A stretch of 64,000 bases of DNA. It comes from Corynebacterium lizhenjunii (GTDB lineage: Bacteria > Actinomycetota > Actinomycetes > Mycobacteriales > Mycobacteriaceae). Positions 7,796 through 17,900 of the stretch are shown here, in pieces. Positions within the stretch are counted from its first letter, which is position 1; each line of letters opens with the position of its first letter. The DNA lies in NCBI RefSeq assembly GCF_011038655.2, contig NZ_CP064954.1:2232001-2296000 (forward strand). The letters run 5' to 3'. The position numbers and the translations under genes were made by a program. The notes under the pieces are model-generated. The model was given only the letters and a program-made list of their open reading frames with translations. It ran no database searches and was not told the origin of the DNA.

Positions 7796-8611
7796 CTAGC
7801 GGCCTTCCTGGCCAGGTTGGTCCGCGTCACGCTTGCGCCGGGCCAGCAGCGCACCCGCAAGTATCAGCACCGCAGCTATGCCAACGATTCCCAGTACAGA
7901 CGCACCGGTAGAGGCCAGGCCCGGGCGCTGCGAGGTGCCAGATTGCGGCGGCGTGGTCGCCGGGGCCGTCGGCTCGCTCGGCCGGGTGGGGGTCTGGGTT
8001 GGCGTCGGCGTAGGCGTTGGGGTGGGTTCCGGCCGCAACGTTGGCGGATTAAAAGGCGGGTACGGCGGGCGCGGCGGAGTAGACTCCGCGGGCGGCTGCG
8101 CCGGGGTGGACTCCGGCGGGGTGTCCATCTTTGCAAACACCTTCGGGGAACAATCCCACCCAGACTCGCTTCCCACCGGCAGGGTCAGCACAAAGTCCTG
8201 CGGGGTGGCATTGCGCCCATGGGCAGGCACAGTGGCACTGACCAGATAGGCGCCTACCGGCAGGTCGTGGAAACGAGCATCGCCCGCGGCATCCGTGGTG
8301 GCACGCCAGGTGCCCTCGGTGCGAGCTTGCGCGGCCTTGGCAGCATCGAGCTCGCCCACAGCATCCCAGCCGACCTGGGTGCTCAGGTCAATGTCTGCCA
8401 GCTTGGCCAGGGAAAACTCGGTGCCAGCTATGCCTTCTTCCCCGCTGGGTTGGATGCTCAGCGTCAGGTTCGCGCTCTTACACTGGGCCACCTGCGCTAC
8501 CTCTAGCTTGCCGATGTCCCCCGTGACCACCTTTGCCTGCACCGGCAGCGCCCCTAGGCCGGCGACCATGCAGGCCGCTGCCAGGGCAAGGCGGGTAGTT
8601 GCCTTCTTCAT
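7796..8611 (-). CDS. Minor/basal pilin of locus 1 (SpaE-like, LASTG signal)
   Basis: A 271-aa secreted protein. The signal peptide (MKKATTRLALAAACMVAGLG...VQA) precedes one CnaB-like beta domain (EFSLAKLADIDL...LPVGAYLVSA) and a long Pro/Thr linker (PTPTPTPTQTPT). The sorting signal is non-canonical, LASTG, then a hydrophobic stretch and RRKR. Minor pilins of corynebacteria often have LAxTG rather than LPxTG, so this is probably the basal or shaft-decorating subunit. ATG at 8611 overlaps the TGA of the upstream sortase (TGATG); a GTG one codon earlier is possible. GAGGAAGG lies 9 nt before the ATG. Confidence 0.85.
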   Translation of the reverse strand: MKKATTRLALAAACMVAGLGALPVQAKVVTGDIGKLEVAQVAQCKSANLTLSIQPSGEEGIAGTEFSLAKLADIDLSTQVGWDAVGELDAAKAAQARTEGTWRATTDAAGDARFHDLPVGAYLVSATVPAHGRNATPQDFVLTLPVGSESGWDCSPKVFAKMDTPPESTPAQPPAESTPPRPPYPPFNPPTLRPEPTPTPTPTPTQTPTRPSEPTAPATTPPQSGTSQRPGLASTGASVLGIVGIAAVLILAGALLARRKRDADQPGQEGR

Positions 8612-9576
8612 CACTGTTTGCCTTCCTCGCTACCGTTGGGAGATTCGCTGCTATCAGATTCGTTGGGGTGGTCTTGGCCCGGGCGGGTGGCGCGGTGTGC
8701 GTGCAGGGCGCGCCATAGCCACGCTGCCAGCAGCAGCGCTACCAGCACGGCACCTGCCATAAAGGCCCACATCCACCACTGCCAGGCAAGGGCTGGGGAG
8801 GCATCGAAAGCTTCCAAGTCCTCGTGGTCTAACTCCACGCGATGGCCGTGGACCAACAGGCGGTGGGTGTTGATGCCATAGGGGGTACAGGTAACCAACG
8901 TGATAAGGTCCTGCCCTGCCTGCGGGCGCAGACTGTCTGTCTCATTTGGTAGCACCACTTCGATGTGATCCACCTGGTACTTGAGCTTTTCGCCGGAGAC
9001 CTGCACATAGATGGCATCGCCTTCTTTGACGTTGGTGAGGTTGTCAAAGAGCGTGGCGTTGGGAAGGCCCGTATGCGCAGTAAGCACCGTATGGGTATCC
9101 TCGCCACCAACCGGCAAGTCCGATCCATAAAGGTGACCTACACCAATTTGCAGCGTGTGGTGGTCCGTGCCGTGATACACCGGCAGGTTGACCCCTGCGG
9201 CGGGAACCAGCAGGCGTGCCATGGCATCGCCATAGCTGAGCTGGTCCGTATAGGCCTTGTAGTCACCATTGTCCTTTTCCACCTGGGCCAACCAGGGGTC
9301 CAGGATGGGGCCAGTGGAGCGGGTCTGGTTATACTCACGCGCCAGCTCTATGGCGGTATTAAGTTGTTCGGGTTCGACACCTTTTTCCAAGCGGTCATAG
9401 GCCTGCGCGGCGCGCTGTTGGCCCCAGTTATTCCACTGGGTGGCCACCACGGGGTAGACCATCACCGCTAGGCCCAGAACTACCAATAACGTGGTGACCA
9501 GGATGGTCTTGCGGTCGTGGTGTTTCTTTGCCCGGCGCCGGGCTGAATTTGGCCTTGGTTGCGTACCCACAGTCAT
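8611..9576 (-). CDS. Class C pilin sortase, locus 1, first sortase (SrtB-like)
   Basis: A 321-aa enzyme with N-terminal TM (ILVTTLLVVLGLAVMVYPVV), lid ILDPWLAQ, catalytic His in LTAHTGLPN, Cys in ITLVTCTPYG and Arg in HRLLVHGHRV, a C-terminal TM and a Ser/Glu-rich tail. It sits directly after the major pilin, the place of the polymerising sortase in spaD-srtB-spaE-srtC-spaF loci. ATG at 9576 is preferred over the in-frame GTG at 9585 because GGGTGA then lies 8 nt upstream, as in the paralogue of locus 2. It is clearly distinct from the second sortase of the same locus. Confidence 0.92.
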   Translation of the reverse strand: MTVGTQPRPNSARRRAKKHHDRKTILVTTLLVVLGLAVMVYPVVATQWNNWGQQRAAQAYDRLEKGVEPEQLNTAIELAREYNQTRSTGPILDPWLAQVEKDNGDYKAYTDQLSYGDAMARLLVPAAGVNLPVYHGTDHHTLQIGVGHLYGSDLPVGGEDTHTVLTAHTGLPNATLFDNLTNVKEGDAIYVQVSGEKLKYQVDHIEVVLPNETDSLRPQAGQDLITLVTCTPYGINTHRLLVHGHRVELDHEDLEAFDASPALAWQWWMWAFMAGAVLVALLLAAWLWRALHAHRATRPGQDHPNESDSSESPNGSEEGKQ

Positions 9577-9602
9577 GACAGTCACCCAGCAAGAAGTCTT
9601 AG

Positions 9603-9654
9603 AAAAAGTGCGAACTAAATACTCTGCGCGCAGGGCGCGGGGGTTGCCCCGCCC
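9603..9654 (-). terminator. Intercistronic hairpin after major pilin, locus 1
   Basis: Minus strand GGGCGGGGCAACCCCCGCGCCC forms a GC-rich stem with a small bulge; TTTTT follows after about 25 nt. It lies between the pilin stop and the sortase start. Locus 2 has a better-formed hairpin at the same place. Probably a leaky attenuator that makes the major pilin more abundant than the downstream proteins. Confidence 0.5.
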
Positions 9655-9678
9655 TACGGCAGTAATGCGGCTAAGAAA

Positions 9679-11277
9679 TTAAGCCGTCTTGGTGTTGCGG
9701 CGTGCGTAGAGAGCTCCAGCACCGATGAGCACTGCAGCAATCGCAGCCAGGATGCCAATACCAGCACCACCGGTCAGCGGCAGCTTCGGAGTGGTGTCCT
9801 TCAGGTTCTTCACCGTTGCAGTCAGCTCATAAGCCTGGGCGTTGACTTCCGCCTCAGCACCATCACCTGCAGTAGCAGTGAATGCGGTCTGGTCAGTCTT
9901 CTTCAGCTGCAGGGTGATCGGCTTGGACAGCAGCTCGTAGCCAGCCGGGGACTTGGTCTCCAGCAGGCAGTAAGCCTTGAACTGCTCTGGGCTTGCCGCA
10001 GAGTTGTCGTCGAAGTCGTTGACGTGCAGGCCCTCGATGGTCACGGTGCCATCAGCAGCGGTAGTCCACTTGTCCTTGCCCTTGACGGTGAGCTTATCGC
10101 CGTTAAGATCCGCAGCATCACAGGTCTCATTGGCAGAGCCGTAGACCTCGAACTCAGCGCCCTGGAGGTTGACATTCGCGTCCTCGGCGTCCTTCTTGAC
10201 GATCTTGACGTTGGCCCAGTAGGACTTGGTCTCATTGGTCGGGGTGGTGGTGTCGGTGGTGTCGCCGCCACCGGTACCGTTGTTGGAAATCACGGTAGCC
10301 TTGTTAGCCAACTCGCCATGGGCGTTGACCGTCACGTCGAAGCTCAGGCGCAGCTTCTTACCGGTCGTCTTGTAGCCATCGTTGAACTTCTTCAGGCCGG
10401 CGTCAGTCAGGGTGACCTCGAGATTCTGGGTAGCCTCGGTGTGGTTGACGGTGAAGTCGCCAGCAGCCAGAGCGGTCAGAACTTCGCCATTTGCACCCAG
10501 GATCTCCACCTTGGTGGTCTCCCCTGTCTTGTAGGCGACCTTGGCCTCATCCAGGTCATCAACGAAGCTGAATTTGGTCAGACCATTGACCGGATCCAGA
10601 CCACCCGGGACATCACCGGTAATAGAGAAGGTGATGTCCTGCCCCACCTGCTTATTGGTGTCTTCAACGGCCTTCTCAGCGCGGGACTGGTAGTTCTTCG
10701 GGTAAGCGTGAACGTCGTAGTTCCACTCGGTGCCACCGTCGGCAGTGTTGCCCTTGGTCATCGGCACAAAAGCAATGAACGGGGATGCCGGAGCAAAGCC
10801 ATCCTTCGGGGTGGTTTCCACCACGTAGTAGGCACCGATGGGCAGGTCCGAGAGCTTGATCTCACCAGCGGCATTGGTCTTTTGTTCTTCCCCGTACTTG
10901 GTAGCACCGGCAACCTGACCGTTTGCGAGGGTGAAGTTGCGAGCATCCAGGTTAGCGGCTGCAGCCAGACCAGCGTTGGTGTTCAGGTTCACGGCGTCGA
11001 TCTTGAAGAAGGTAAAGCCCACGCCGTCCAGCGGAGTACCGGAAACGTTCGGGTCTACTTCACCGGTGGGGGTACCGGTGGTTTCCGGGTTGGCCTTCTT
11101 GTGGATGGTCAGGGTGCCGGTTTCCTGGTTGATGGTGGCAGCGTTGCCAGCCGGAGCAGCGGTGCCGGCAGGCTGGCCGCCTTCTTGTGCCACGGCACCC
11201 GTAGCGCCCAGGCCCAGGGACAGGCCGATGACGGCGGCAGCGGAGACGCTGCGGAGCGCGATTGCATTTTTAGCCAT
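9679..11277 (-). CDS. Major (shaft) pilin of locus 1 (SpaD/SpaA-type)
   Basis: A 532-aa pilin, polymerised by the class C sortase. The signal peptide (MAKNAIALRSVSAAAVIGLS...AVAQ) is followed by CnaB-type domains. The pilin motif WNYDVHAYPK (about residues 184-193) supplies the lysine that joins the next subunit. The E-box YCLLETKSPAGYELL (near 430) supports internal isopeptide bonds, and the signal LPLTG (near 500) precedes a hydrophobic stretch and ARRN. ATG at 11277 is chosen because TGAGGAA lies 9-10 nt upstream; a GTG five codons earlier is inside that binding site. First gene of the operon. Confidence 0.92.
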   Translation of the reverse strand: MAKNAIALRSVSAAAVIGLSLGLGATGAVAQEGGQPAGTAAPAGNAATINQETGTLTIHKKANPETTGTPTGEVDPNVSGTPLDGVGFTFFKIDAVNLNTNAGLAAAANLDARNFTLANGQVAGATKYGEEQKTNAAGEIKLSDLPIGAYYVVETTPKDGFAPASPFIAFVPMTKGNTADGGTEWNYDVHAYPKNYQSRAEKAVEDTNKQVGQDITFSITGDVPGGLDPVNGLTKFSFVDDLDEAKVAYKTGETTKVEILGANGEVLTALAAGDFTVNHTEATQNLEVTLTDAGLKKFNDGYKTTGKKLRLSFDVTVNAHGELANKATVISNNGTGGGDTTDTTTPTNETKSYWANVKIVKKDAEDANVNLQGAEFEVYGSANETCDAADLNGDKLTVKGKDKWTTAADGTVTIEGLHVNDFDDNSAASPEQFKAYCLLETKSPAGYELLSKPITLQLKKTDQTAFTATAGDGAEAEVNAQAYELTATVKNLKDTTPKLPLTGGAGIGILAAIAAVLIGAGALYARRNTKTA

Positions 11278-11720
11278 GTGGTAATTCCTCACTGGTGACT
11301 TGTAGCACCCGAACGTCGCTGCCGGGAGCTGATGAAACGGAGATGGCGCACCGGGAGTCAGGCCGGTGGCAGCTATTCCGGCGGCTAGACCACACTGTCA
11401 AACCGGGGGTAAGACCGGGGGTAACCGATGGAACAGCCAACCGGACCAACCAAAGCCCGGATACGTCTAAGGGTTCTGCTCCAAGATTCGCTTGAAGCTT
11501 AGGGTCACCATAACCCACAGAATTTTAAATACATAGCCCAAGCACTACAGACAGGAAACCTTCCGAGGACACCCCCCCCCCGCGAGTCTTTGACCTGCGG
11601 AAATAATAGAATCTTAAGGTTTAGTGAGATTCGCCACAGGGTACTGACAGGAGCCTTAAAGTAGATTTGCCTGAAATGTATAGACAAATACCAGGAGCAT
11701 TCGAAGCCAATTCTGTCTGT
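11278..11720 (-). promoter_or_regulatory. Upstream region of pilus operon 1 with a G10 tract
   Basis: This 440-bp region has no gene. It is homologous to 23181-23540: both begin with the same 33 bases before the pilin ATG, then share TGGGTTAYGGTGRCCC, CTTC, TTGGAGCA and AGACGTATC blocks, read on the minus strand. A run of ten C (11572-11581; G10 on the coding strand) lies about 295 bp before the start codon. An AT-rich GTATTTAAAATTC follows about 41 nt downstream of the tract and could hold a -10 box. The long leader and the G tract suggest slippage-based expression control. Confidence 0.6.
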
Positions 11721-11902
11721 ACCTTAAATAATTTCGTGGCCTTGTTCAGCCGCTAAACCAATGTCATTGCGGTGGAAAACCCCGGCATGGCGACCTGATC
11801 CAAAACGGCGTGGGCGGCCGCGTGGGCATCGGCAAGCTGGGGTCCCTTAGCCGGGGCAGCCGGGTAGCCCTGCGCAGCCAGAACCACCGCCGGGCCCTAC
11901 GG
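11721..11902 (-). pseudogene. purD: Decayed 3' end of purD
   Basis: The sequence aligns by eye with the end of intact purD (23541 onward). Shared blocks, on the plus strand, are ACCTTAAA, GGCTAGACCAATATCACTGC with changes, GGCGGCCGCG, GGGCATCGGCAAGCTGGGG, AGCCGGGGCAGCCGGGTAGC and CCGCCGGGCCCT. Two blocks of about 120 and 150 bp present in purD are missing here, and the frame is broken. It occupies the same position relative to pilus locus 1 as intact purD does relative to locus 2. Confidence 0.8.
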
Positions 11903-12004
11903 AAGCCTTTTGGGAACACAGCCCCTCACGGCCAATCACTCCTAGCGAGGTACTGAAGTCCCTCCAAGGGCAATGGCCAGATTACGGGTCACTTCTCGCA
12001 ATCG

Positions 12005-13267
12005 TCAGAGCTCGCCTTGGAACGCGCGAACGGACAGTACAGCTTGAAGTTGCTTGAGTAAGCCCAGCTTTTCTTGCAACCTTCGAGTTACACATTCGAT
12101 GCCTTGGATAGTAGCTGCCAACGCGAGTTGCTCGATGGAACTCAATTCGGGGACTTGGATCTGAAGAAACGCAGATTGGGTTATATTTTTCATACTCCCA
12201 CCGCTTCCCATCGCCTTCGCACTAATCCGCGCTCGGACTTGCCTGTGCTGAAGGATCCCCACTAATGCGCTCGGTTCAACTGTGTCCTTCAGTCCGAGAC
12301 GCCACAATTTGTCTGGAAGATATAGGTTCGAGAAATCTCCCTTTACCAGCGCCGACGCTCCCACTAACTCCATAGTGTTAGCGCGGCTCACCAGAATATC
12401 ACCCCGGTTCACGGCATGGTGCGGAGCCGGCTCATAGTCGTCAGGCAATGGCTTGGATTCCTCCGGCAAGAACTCGCCGGTAGTCACCGAGCTTACTTTA
12501 AGAACTCGATTTTGAACGTTATCCGAAGCGGCCTCTTTAAGACTCTTTCCAGAACTTATGTCCTCAACGTAGTGCGACAGCGGACACTGGGGCTTTCCGA
12601 GGATAAATCGCTCAATTTCTGACTGCTTCAGTAGAAGGATACTCGATAGTTCATTCTGCGTCGCCTGTACATTCTGGGCAGCCTCATCAAGTAGTAATGC
12701 GATGCGGTGTTGTTCCTCCAGCGGTGGGAGGGGGAATGGAATCGCTTCAAAGACTGTCTTTCGAATTGATGGCACGGAGGTAGTTGATGCGTATTGGTAA
12801 AAGTCAATGCTCCGCGACCAGGACAGCAGAAATGAAGAATCTACAAGAGTAGATGGTAAGAATGCGAACAAGTTGTTATCTATACATGACTCTTGAGCGA
12901 CGAGTGCGCGCCGATTAAGTCTTATTGCCTCGCCAATTTTAGCAAAAACCAAAGATCCACATGGAATGACTTTAGCTTTGAGTTCTTGGGAAATATCTTC
13001 ATTGATGTAGTCAGCCGCAACAGTGAGCTGCCCTCTGAAATTCGCGTTCTTAAGACTCCCAACTTTGAAAAACGGATACCTTCCCTGCTCTATTCCTTGG
13101 TAACGCTTAGGGAAGCCCATTCCACCTACAAATGTCCCCAATGACCCCCACCGAACCCACTTCCAGCTTTCAGGTATCGAATGCGGCTGCTCATTCTTAG
13201 GCACGAGTGCCTTGTCAGGAATCCTGTTGAAGTCCTCAATACGTGGGTAAATTCCATTGCGTGCCAT
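12005..13267 (-). CDS. hsdS: Type I restriction-modification specificity subunit HsdS
   Basis: A 420-aa DNA recognition subunit with two target recognition domains, each followed by a long helix. TRD1 spans about residues 30-190 and ends in IPFPLPPLEEQHRIALLLDE. TRD2 spans about 230-390 and ends in IQVPELSSIEQLALAATIQG. The repeated conserved ends and QxxI/L spacer helices are typical of HsdS. Its ATG overlaps the hsdM stop. No hsdR is found in the window, so only modification can be predicted. Downstream (11903-12004) I see nothing but purD debris. The DNA is less GC-rich than its neighbours, in line with horizontal gain. Confidence 0.9.
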   Translation of the reverse strand: MARNGIYPRIEDFNRIPDKALVPKNEQPHSIPESWKWVRWGSLGTFVGGMGFPKRYQGIEQGRYPFFKVGSLKNANFRGQLTVAADYINEDISQELKAKVIPCGSLVFAKIGEAIRLNRRALVAQESCIDNNLFAFLPSTLVDSSFLLSWSRSIDFYQYASTTSVPSIRKTVFEAIPFPLPPLEEQHRIALLLDEAAQNVQATQNELSSILLLKQSEIERFILGKPQCPLSHYVEDISSGKSLKEAASDNVQNRVLKVSSVTTGEFLPEESKPLPDDYEPAPHHAVNRGDILVSRANTMELVGASALVKGDFSNLYLPDKLWRLGLKDTVEPSALVGILQHRQVRARISAKAMGSGGSMKNITQSAFLQIQVPELSSIEQLALAATIQGIECVTRRLQEKLGLLKQLQAVLSVRAFQGEL

Positions 13268-14841
13268 TACTTGCCTTCCGTGAGCATGGCCTTGAGCTTA
13301 GCCAGGCCAGCTGTGATGTCGTGGTCGAGGGTTTCGATCTCGGCGATGATTTCTAGCGGGTCCCGGGTCTCAGTAGCCTCCAGAACAATTTCTTTGTACC
13401 GGTTCATCGACAAGTCATACCCAGCCCGCACAATCTCTTCCCGGGGCACAGTAAACGAGTACTCGGTGCGTGCCCGGTCCCGCTCCGTGCCGGTGCGTTC
13501 ATGCCAGCGGGCCACCACATCCGGCAGGTTGTTCACCTGCGCTTGCTCAGCAGTCAGGACCACCGGGTGGGGGTCAGCAGCACACTGCGGGTCATCATAA
13601 TCCTGAACATGCGAAACCGGTGCAGGACCCAACAAACGCGCCTCCAGCAACGGGGTGCGCTTATCATCCAACGAGTACCCATCAGCGGTGACGTCATAAA
13701 ACCACACCTGGTCCGTACCACCAGAATCAGTACGGGTAAAACACACAATGGCAGTCGAGACCCCGGAGTACGGCTTGAACACCCCGGAGGGTAGTTTGAT
13801 GACTGCATCCAGGCGCTGGTCCTCAACTAAGTGTTGGCGCAAGACTTTGTGTGCCTTGGTGGAACCAAACAGCACACCCTCCGGAACAATCACCGCAGCC
13901 CGCCCACCAGGCTTGAGCAGTTGCAGAAAACGGTGAAGGAATAACAGCTCAGTCTTCTTCGCCGTGGTAGCAGATTTCAGTGCTGGGTCGATGGCGTCTT
14001 TATCCAAGCTTCCAGCAAAAGGAGGATTAGCCAAAATAAGGTCATAGGCCCCAAAATGCTCGGCATCAAGATGAGTTAAGGAATCTTGATAGGCGATGGC
14101 AGGCTCATCAAAACCATGCATGAACATATTCATCGCTGCGATACGCACCATGGTTTTATCAAAATCAAACCCCGTTAGCCCCTGCTCCAGGAAGGTATCC
14201 CGGGTGGGTTTATCAAACAACTGGTCCTGGTGATGGGTCTTGATCCAATCATTAGCTGCTACCAAAAACCCTGCGGTTCCACAGGCCGGGTCAATAATGC
14301 GCAGGGACGGGGTTGGGGCCATAAGCGCTACTAGTAGTTCGATGATGTGGCTAGGGGTGCGAAACTGCCCATTGGTACCAGAGGTAGATAGTTTGTCCAG
14401 CATGTATTCATAGAGGTCGCCGGCGATGTCTTTGTTGGCGAACTCTAGGGCGTCGATAAGTTCCATCACTCGGCCTAAGGTGGCCTCTGATTCGATGTCG
14501 AAGGAGGCATTAGCCATGTGTTGTTGGAAACCATGCCCGCCCATGGTTTTGATAAACGGGAAGACCTCTGTAGTGATGGTGGCTTTACGCCGAGCCAAAT
14601 CCGCGTCCTCAATCAGGTTGCGCCAGCGCAGGTGCTGCTGGGAAGCATTAAAAATATCGCTGGTGGCGGTGGGATCACCAAGGTTGCGGCGGGTATCAAT
14701 ATAGGCCTGGCGGGTATCCAACTCCCGGATAAACAGCAGGTAGGTGAACTGCTCGATCACCGAAATCGGGTTAGAAATACCCCCAGACCAAAACGTATCC
14801 CAAATGCGGTCAACGCTGTTCTTCAATGCGCCAGTAATCAT
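13267..14841 (-). CDS. hsdM: Type I DNA methyltransferase subunit HsdM (N6-adenine)
   Basis: A 524-aa protein. The HsdM N-terminal helical domain (ITGALKNSVDRIWDTFWSGG, ISNPISVIEQFTYLLFIREL) precedes the catalytic domain with the SAM-binding motif DPACGTAGF and the methyltransferase motif LILANPPF. It pairs with HsdS and methylates adenine at the site chosen by HsdS. ATG at 14841 is chosen because family members begin with MITG; the frame runs further upstream into the pilus terminator but that part is not HsdM-like. The stop overlaps the hsdS start, so the two are translationally coupled. It is missing the HsdR partner. Confidence 0.92.
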   Translation of the reverse strand: MITGALKNSVDRIWDTFWSGGISNPISVIEQFTYLLFIRELDTRQAYIDTRRNLGDPTATSDIFNASQQHLRWRNLIEDADLARRKATITTEVFPFIKTMGGHGFQQHMANASFDIESEATLGRVMELIDALEFANKDIAGDLYEYMLDKLSTSGTNGQFRTPSHIIELLVALMAPTPSLRIIDPACGTAGFLVAANDWIKTHHQDQLFDKPTRDTFLEQGLTGFDFDKTMVRIAAMNMFMHGFDEPAIAYQDSLTHLDAEHFGAYDLILANPPFAGSLDKDAIDPALKSATTAKKTELLFLHRFLQLLKPGGRAAVIVPEGVLFGSTKAHKVLRQHLVEDQRLDAVIKLPSGVFKPYSGVSTAIVCFTRTDSGGTDQVWFYDVTADGYSLDDKRTPLLEARLLGPAPVSHVQDYDDPQCAADPHPVVLTAEQAQVNNLPDVVARWHERTGTERDRARTEYSFTVPREEIVRAGYDLSMNRYKEIVLEATETRDPLEIIAEIETLDHDITAGLAKLKAMLTEGK

Positions 14842-14933
14842 GCCTATAACCATAAACGCAGGGGTGGACATGAAGGGGATAAACGGTGCGGAATATGGAC
14901 GGTGCGGAATTGGGGGCATCGGCAAGCTGAGGC

Positions 14934-14970
14934 AAAAACGCCACAGCCGGCCCCTGGGGAGGGACCGGCT
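14934..14970 (-). terminator. Rho-independent terminator of pilus operon 2
   Basis: Minus strand AGCCGGTCCC pairs with GGGGCCGGCT (one G-T pair), loop TCCCCA, followed by GTGGCG and TTTTT. It lies 8 bp after the tip gene stop. A copy of the dispersed GCATCGGCAAGCT motif follows at 14916-14928. Confidence 0.85.
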
Positions 14971-14977
14971 GGAGAGG

Positions 14978-17900
14978 CTAAGCCCTGCGGCGCACAGCGT
15001 AGGCACAACCGGCAAGGAGCAGCCCTAGCGATGCAGCCAGCGGCAACCCCACACCCCAGCCGCCAGTCCGCGGGAGGGTGCCGGTCTGGTCTTGGACGTC
15101 GGCGACCTTGATTATGGCCACCTTGCCAGCAGAACTATCTTCCGTACCGGCGGTAATAAGGGTGCTGCCGCCATCGACAATCGTGGCCGAAGGCTCCTCA
15201 GTGTCACCCTTAGTCACCCACTCCGTGGTGAACTTCACCGGCTGCGACAGCAAACTCAAACCCGCCGGGGCCCGGGTCTCCAGCAGGAAATAAGTGCCCG
15301 GGGCCTTGAGCTGCACGGTGAAGGTACCGCTGGCGCCATCCTTCAACGTAATCGGCTCGGTGGTGGCCGTGTCCAGGGTGCCGTCCTCAGTAGCCGGATA
15401 GACCGCGAAGTCAGCGCCCGAGATAGGCGAGGTTTCCGGGGAATTGGCCCGCATCTTCACAATCTTGACAGTCATATCCTGCGGCGTGGGGAAATCCACG
15501 CAGGCGTCATCCTCGGAGCCATCTACGTTTACCGCGTTGAGCAAGCCCTTGGTATCGCCCTCGCAGGTGCCTAAATCCTTGTTTGCCTCCAGCTTTCCCT
15601 CATCAGCCTTAAACACCACCCGGACCTGGTAAATCGCTGAAGCGCCCTTATCCAAGACACCCGGACCGCCGAGTGTATAGGAGCCGCCCTCCGGTGCTGC
15701 GTCTTCCTCACCCTTGAGCACCTCAAAGCCTTGGGCACCCGGGCGCTTGACGGCGAAAGTCTCCACCGCAAAGGCCTCAGAGAACCGCGGCGTATCCACC
15801 ACGCGGTTGTAAGAGGTCTTCTCCGTTCCCTTATTAGTTACCTTGACGTCATAGAAGACGGTGTACTTGCCGTCCTTATCCGGGCCTTGGACATCCTTGC
15901 TGTCCACCTCGCGATTGTTGTTGGTATCCACCACCGACTTCTCCACAATGATGTCGCACGTGGAGGTGAAGGTGTTGTTATCGATGTTGGTGTCCTTTTC
16001 ATTGTTCACCACCGTGGCAGTGTTGCTTACGCACCGGTCCGGGGCATCATCGTTCAGCTTGGCGCTGACCTTGACGCTAACCTGTGGGCGGTCATCGTCT
16101 GCGGCGCGGGCAGGCAGCTGGCCAAATTCTATGGTCAAGCCATCTGGGCGCTGCTGCTCCAGGTAAGGAATGTCGGCTTTGGTGTTAAAAACCACCTCTT
16201 CCTTACGCAGGTCAGAGAAATCCTGCGTCACCTTATCGCGCAGGCTAAAGCCACTGATGCCATCCGGGCCGTTATTCCACGCATCAATCCACCAGTAAAT
16301 ACGACCGTCCCGAATTTCTTCGCGGTGCTTGATAATCTCCAGGTCGGTGTCAAACGGCGAGCTGTAGCCGTTACTGGTGCCGTTCGTGTTGTACGCCGTG
16401 GGCGCGTTTTGGATCACGCTAGCCAGCTCAAACGTGGGCTTGTCCGCCGTCGGATTGGTGACGTGAATGCGAATCACATCAGAGTTTGCACCACTGGAGC
16501 CAGTACCAAAGCCCAGGGTTCCATCACCATAAGTCCAGGCCTTACTCCACTGGTTGCCCAAACGGATTTTCGCACCATATTCAGTCTGCATATCGGTAAT
16601 GTTCCACCGCTTGCTTTGACCCGTTTTCAGATCAATCCGTTCGATGTAGATGCTTTGGCGGTCATCGGAATTCCACCCGTTAACAATGCCCCAGGCATAG
16701 TTGCCTGCACCCGGCAGCACTGCGTAGTCCTCAGAGGCGGTGCGATGGGCCTTGCCGTAGTCGCCGCCCTTTCGAATCTGGTTATCGAAAGAATACTGCG
16801 TCTTGGCGGAAGCATTATCCAGGTTCACGTTATACAGAGCACCGGTACCCGAAAGGGAGCCGTTGGCAACCCAGAAGCCGCCGTCTGAGTCGAAAACGCC
16901 AACATTGATGCCGCCCCAGAGATCATTCGGCCAAGCCTGGCCGTACTCACCTTGGAAGCCGTAGCCTTTGGAGTTTTGTGCGGTGCTGCCTGCGGTTTTG
17001 GCCACCTTGCCCAAGTCGTGGACTACCCCACTAAGCGGGTCAATCTGCAGCAAGTGGCCAGCCGGGTAGCACGGGTCCTCATAGAACAATGCTTGCTGGC
17101 CGTTAATGGCCCGGGTATCCAGGCCTTTGGCATCCTTGCCGATGCGCCCCTGGCTAATGGCGTACAGCCAATTGTCTGCTGGGTTGTACGCCAGGGCGTT
17201 GACCACCCAATTATTGGGCTCCCCCACGGGCACGAAGTCACCGGCAACACTGGTCTGCAAGTAAAGCTGTGACTTATTGCGGCCCTGGTTACGGGGCTCA
17301 GATGCCGTAACATACACCGAGGTTCCGCGCTGGCGTTCCTCATTGCTCAGCTCACGTGGAGGTAGACGACGCTCCACCTGCGGACCACCAGCCTCACAGC
17401 GCGTGGGCATCGGCTCCATAACCCGGTACTCGATGGAGCCAGGACCCAGCGGAGACCTCACACTGGGATCTTTACGGTCTCCATCGCGATCCCCGAAGGG
17501 CAGCTCAGCCACGATCCGGTAGCCGGGCTCCACCTGAATACCTTGCTTCTTCAATCGGTCATTGTTGTGGATAATGCCGCCCCAGCTTCCCTCACCTTCC
17601 AGGGCAGGGCGAGTCCACATGAGGTCGTCATCAGCATTCGGCTTGGCAGAGCTGGTATAAACCACGCGGCCCGAGCGATCCAGGACCTTAAACGTAACGT
17701 CCTTGCCGCCTTCGATGTCGTAACCATTCTTATGCTGCACACGAGCAAAGATTTGTCCGTGGAGCAGGCCAGACCTGTCGATTTCCTCCGTCATGGTCAC
17801 CAGGGAACTGCTGCCCTGGGTTGCAGTAGTAGTGAGGTTGTCGAGTTCCCATTCTTGCGGGGGCAACGGCTCGGTAATCGTGTACGTGATGGAGCCGGGA

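Noticed and set aside
9586..9678. Separate promoter for the sortase genes inside the pilus operons
   Set aside because: No -35/-10 pair with proper spacing was found in either locus; the hairpin is better explained as a partial terminator.
10024..11298. Long plus-strand open frames opposite the pilin genes (also 21342-23201, 4463-5713)
   Set aside because: They lie wholly opposite genes with clear signal peptides, pilin motifs and sorting signals; open antisense frames are common in GC-rich DNA, and these products show no family features.
11572..11581. Poly-C run as a sequencing artefact only
   Set aside because: A similar run of different length occurs at the homologous place in locus 2, so a real tract is likely, although exact length may be uncertain.
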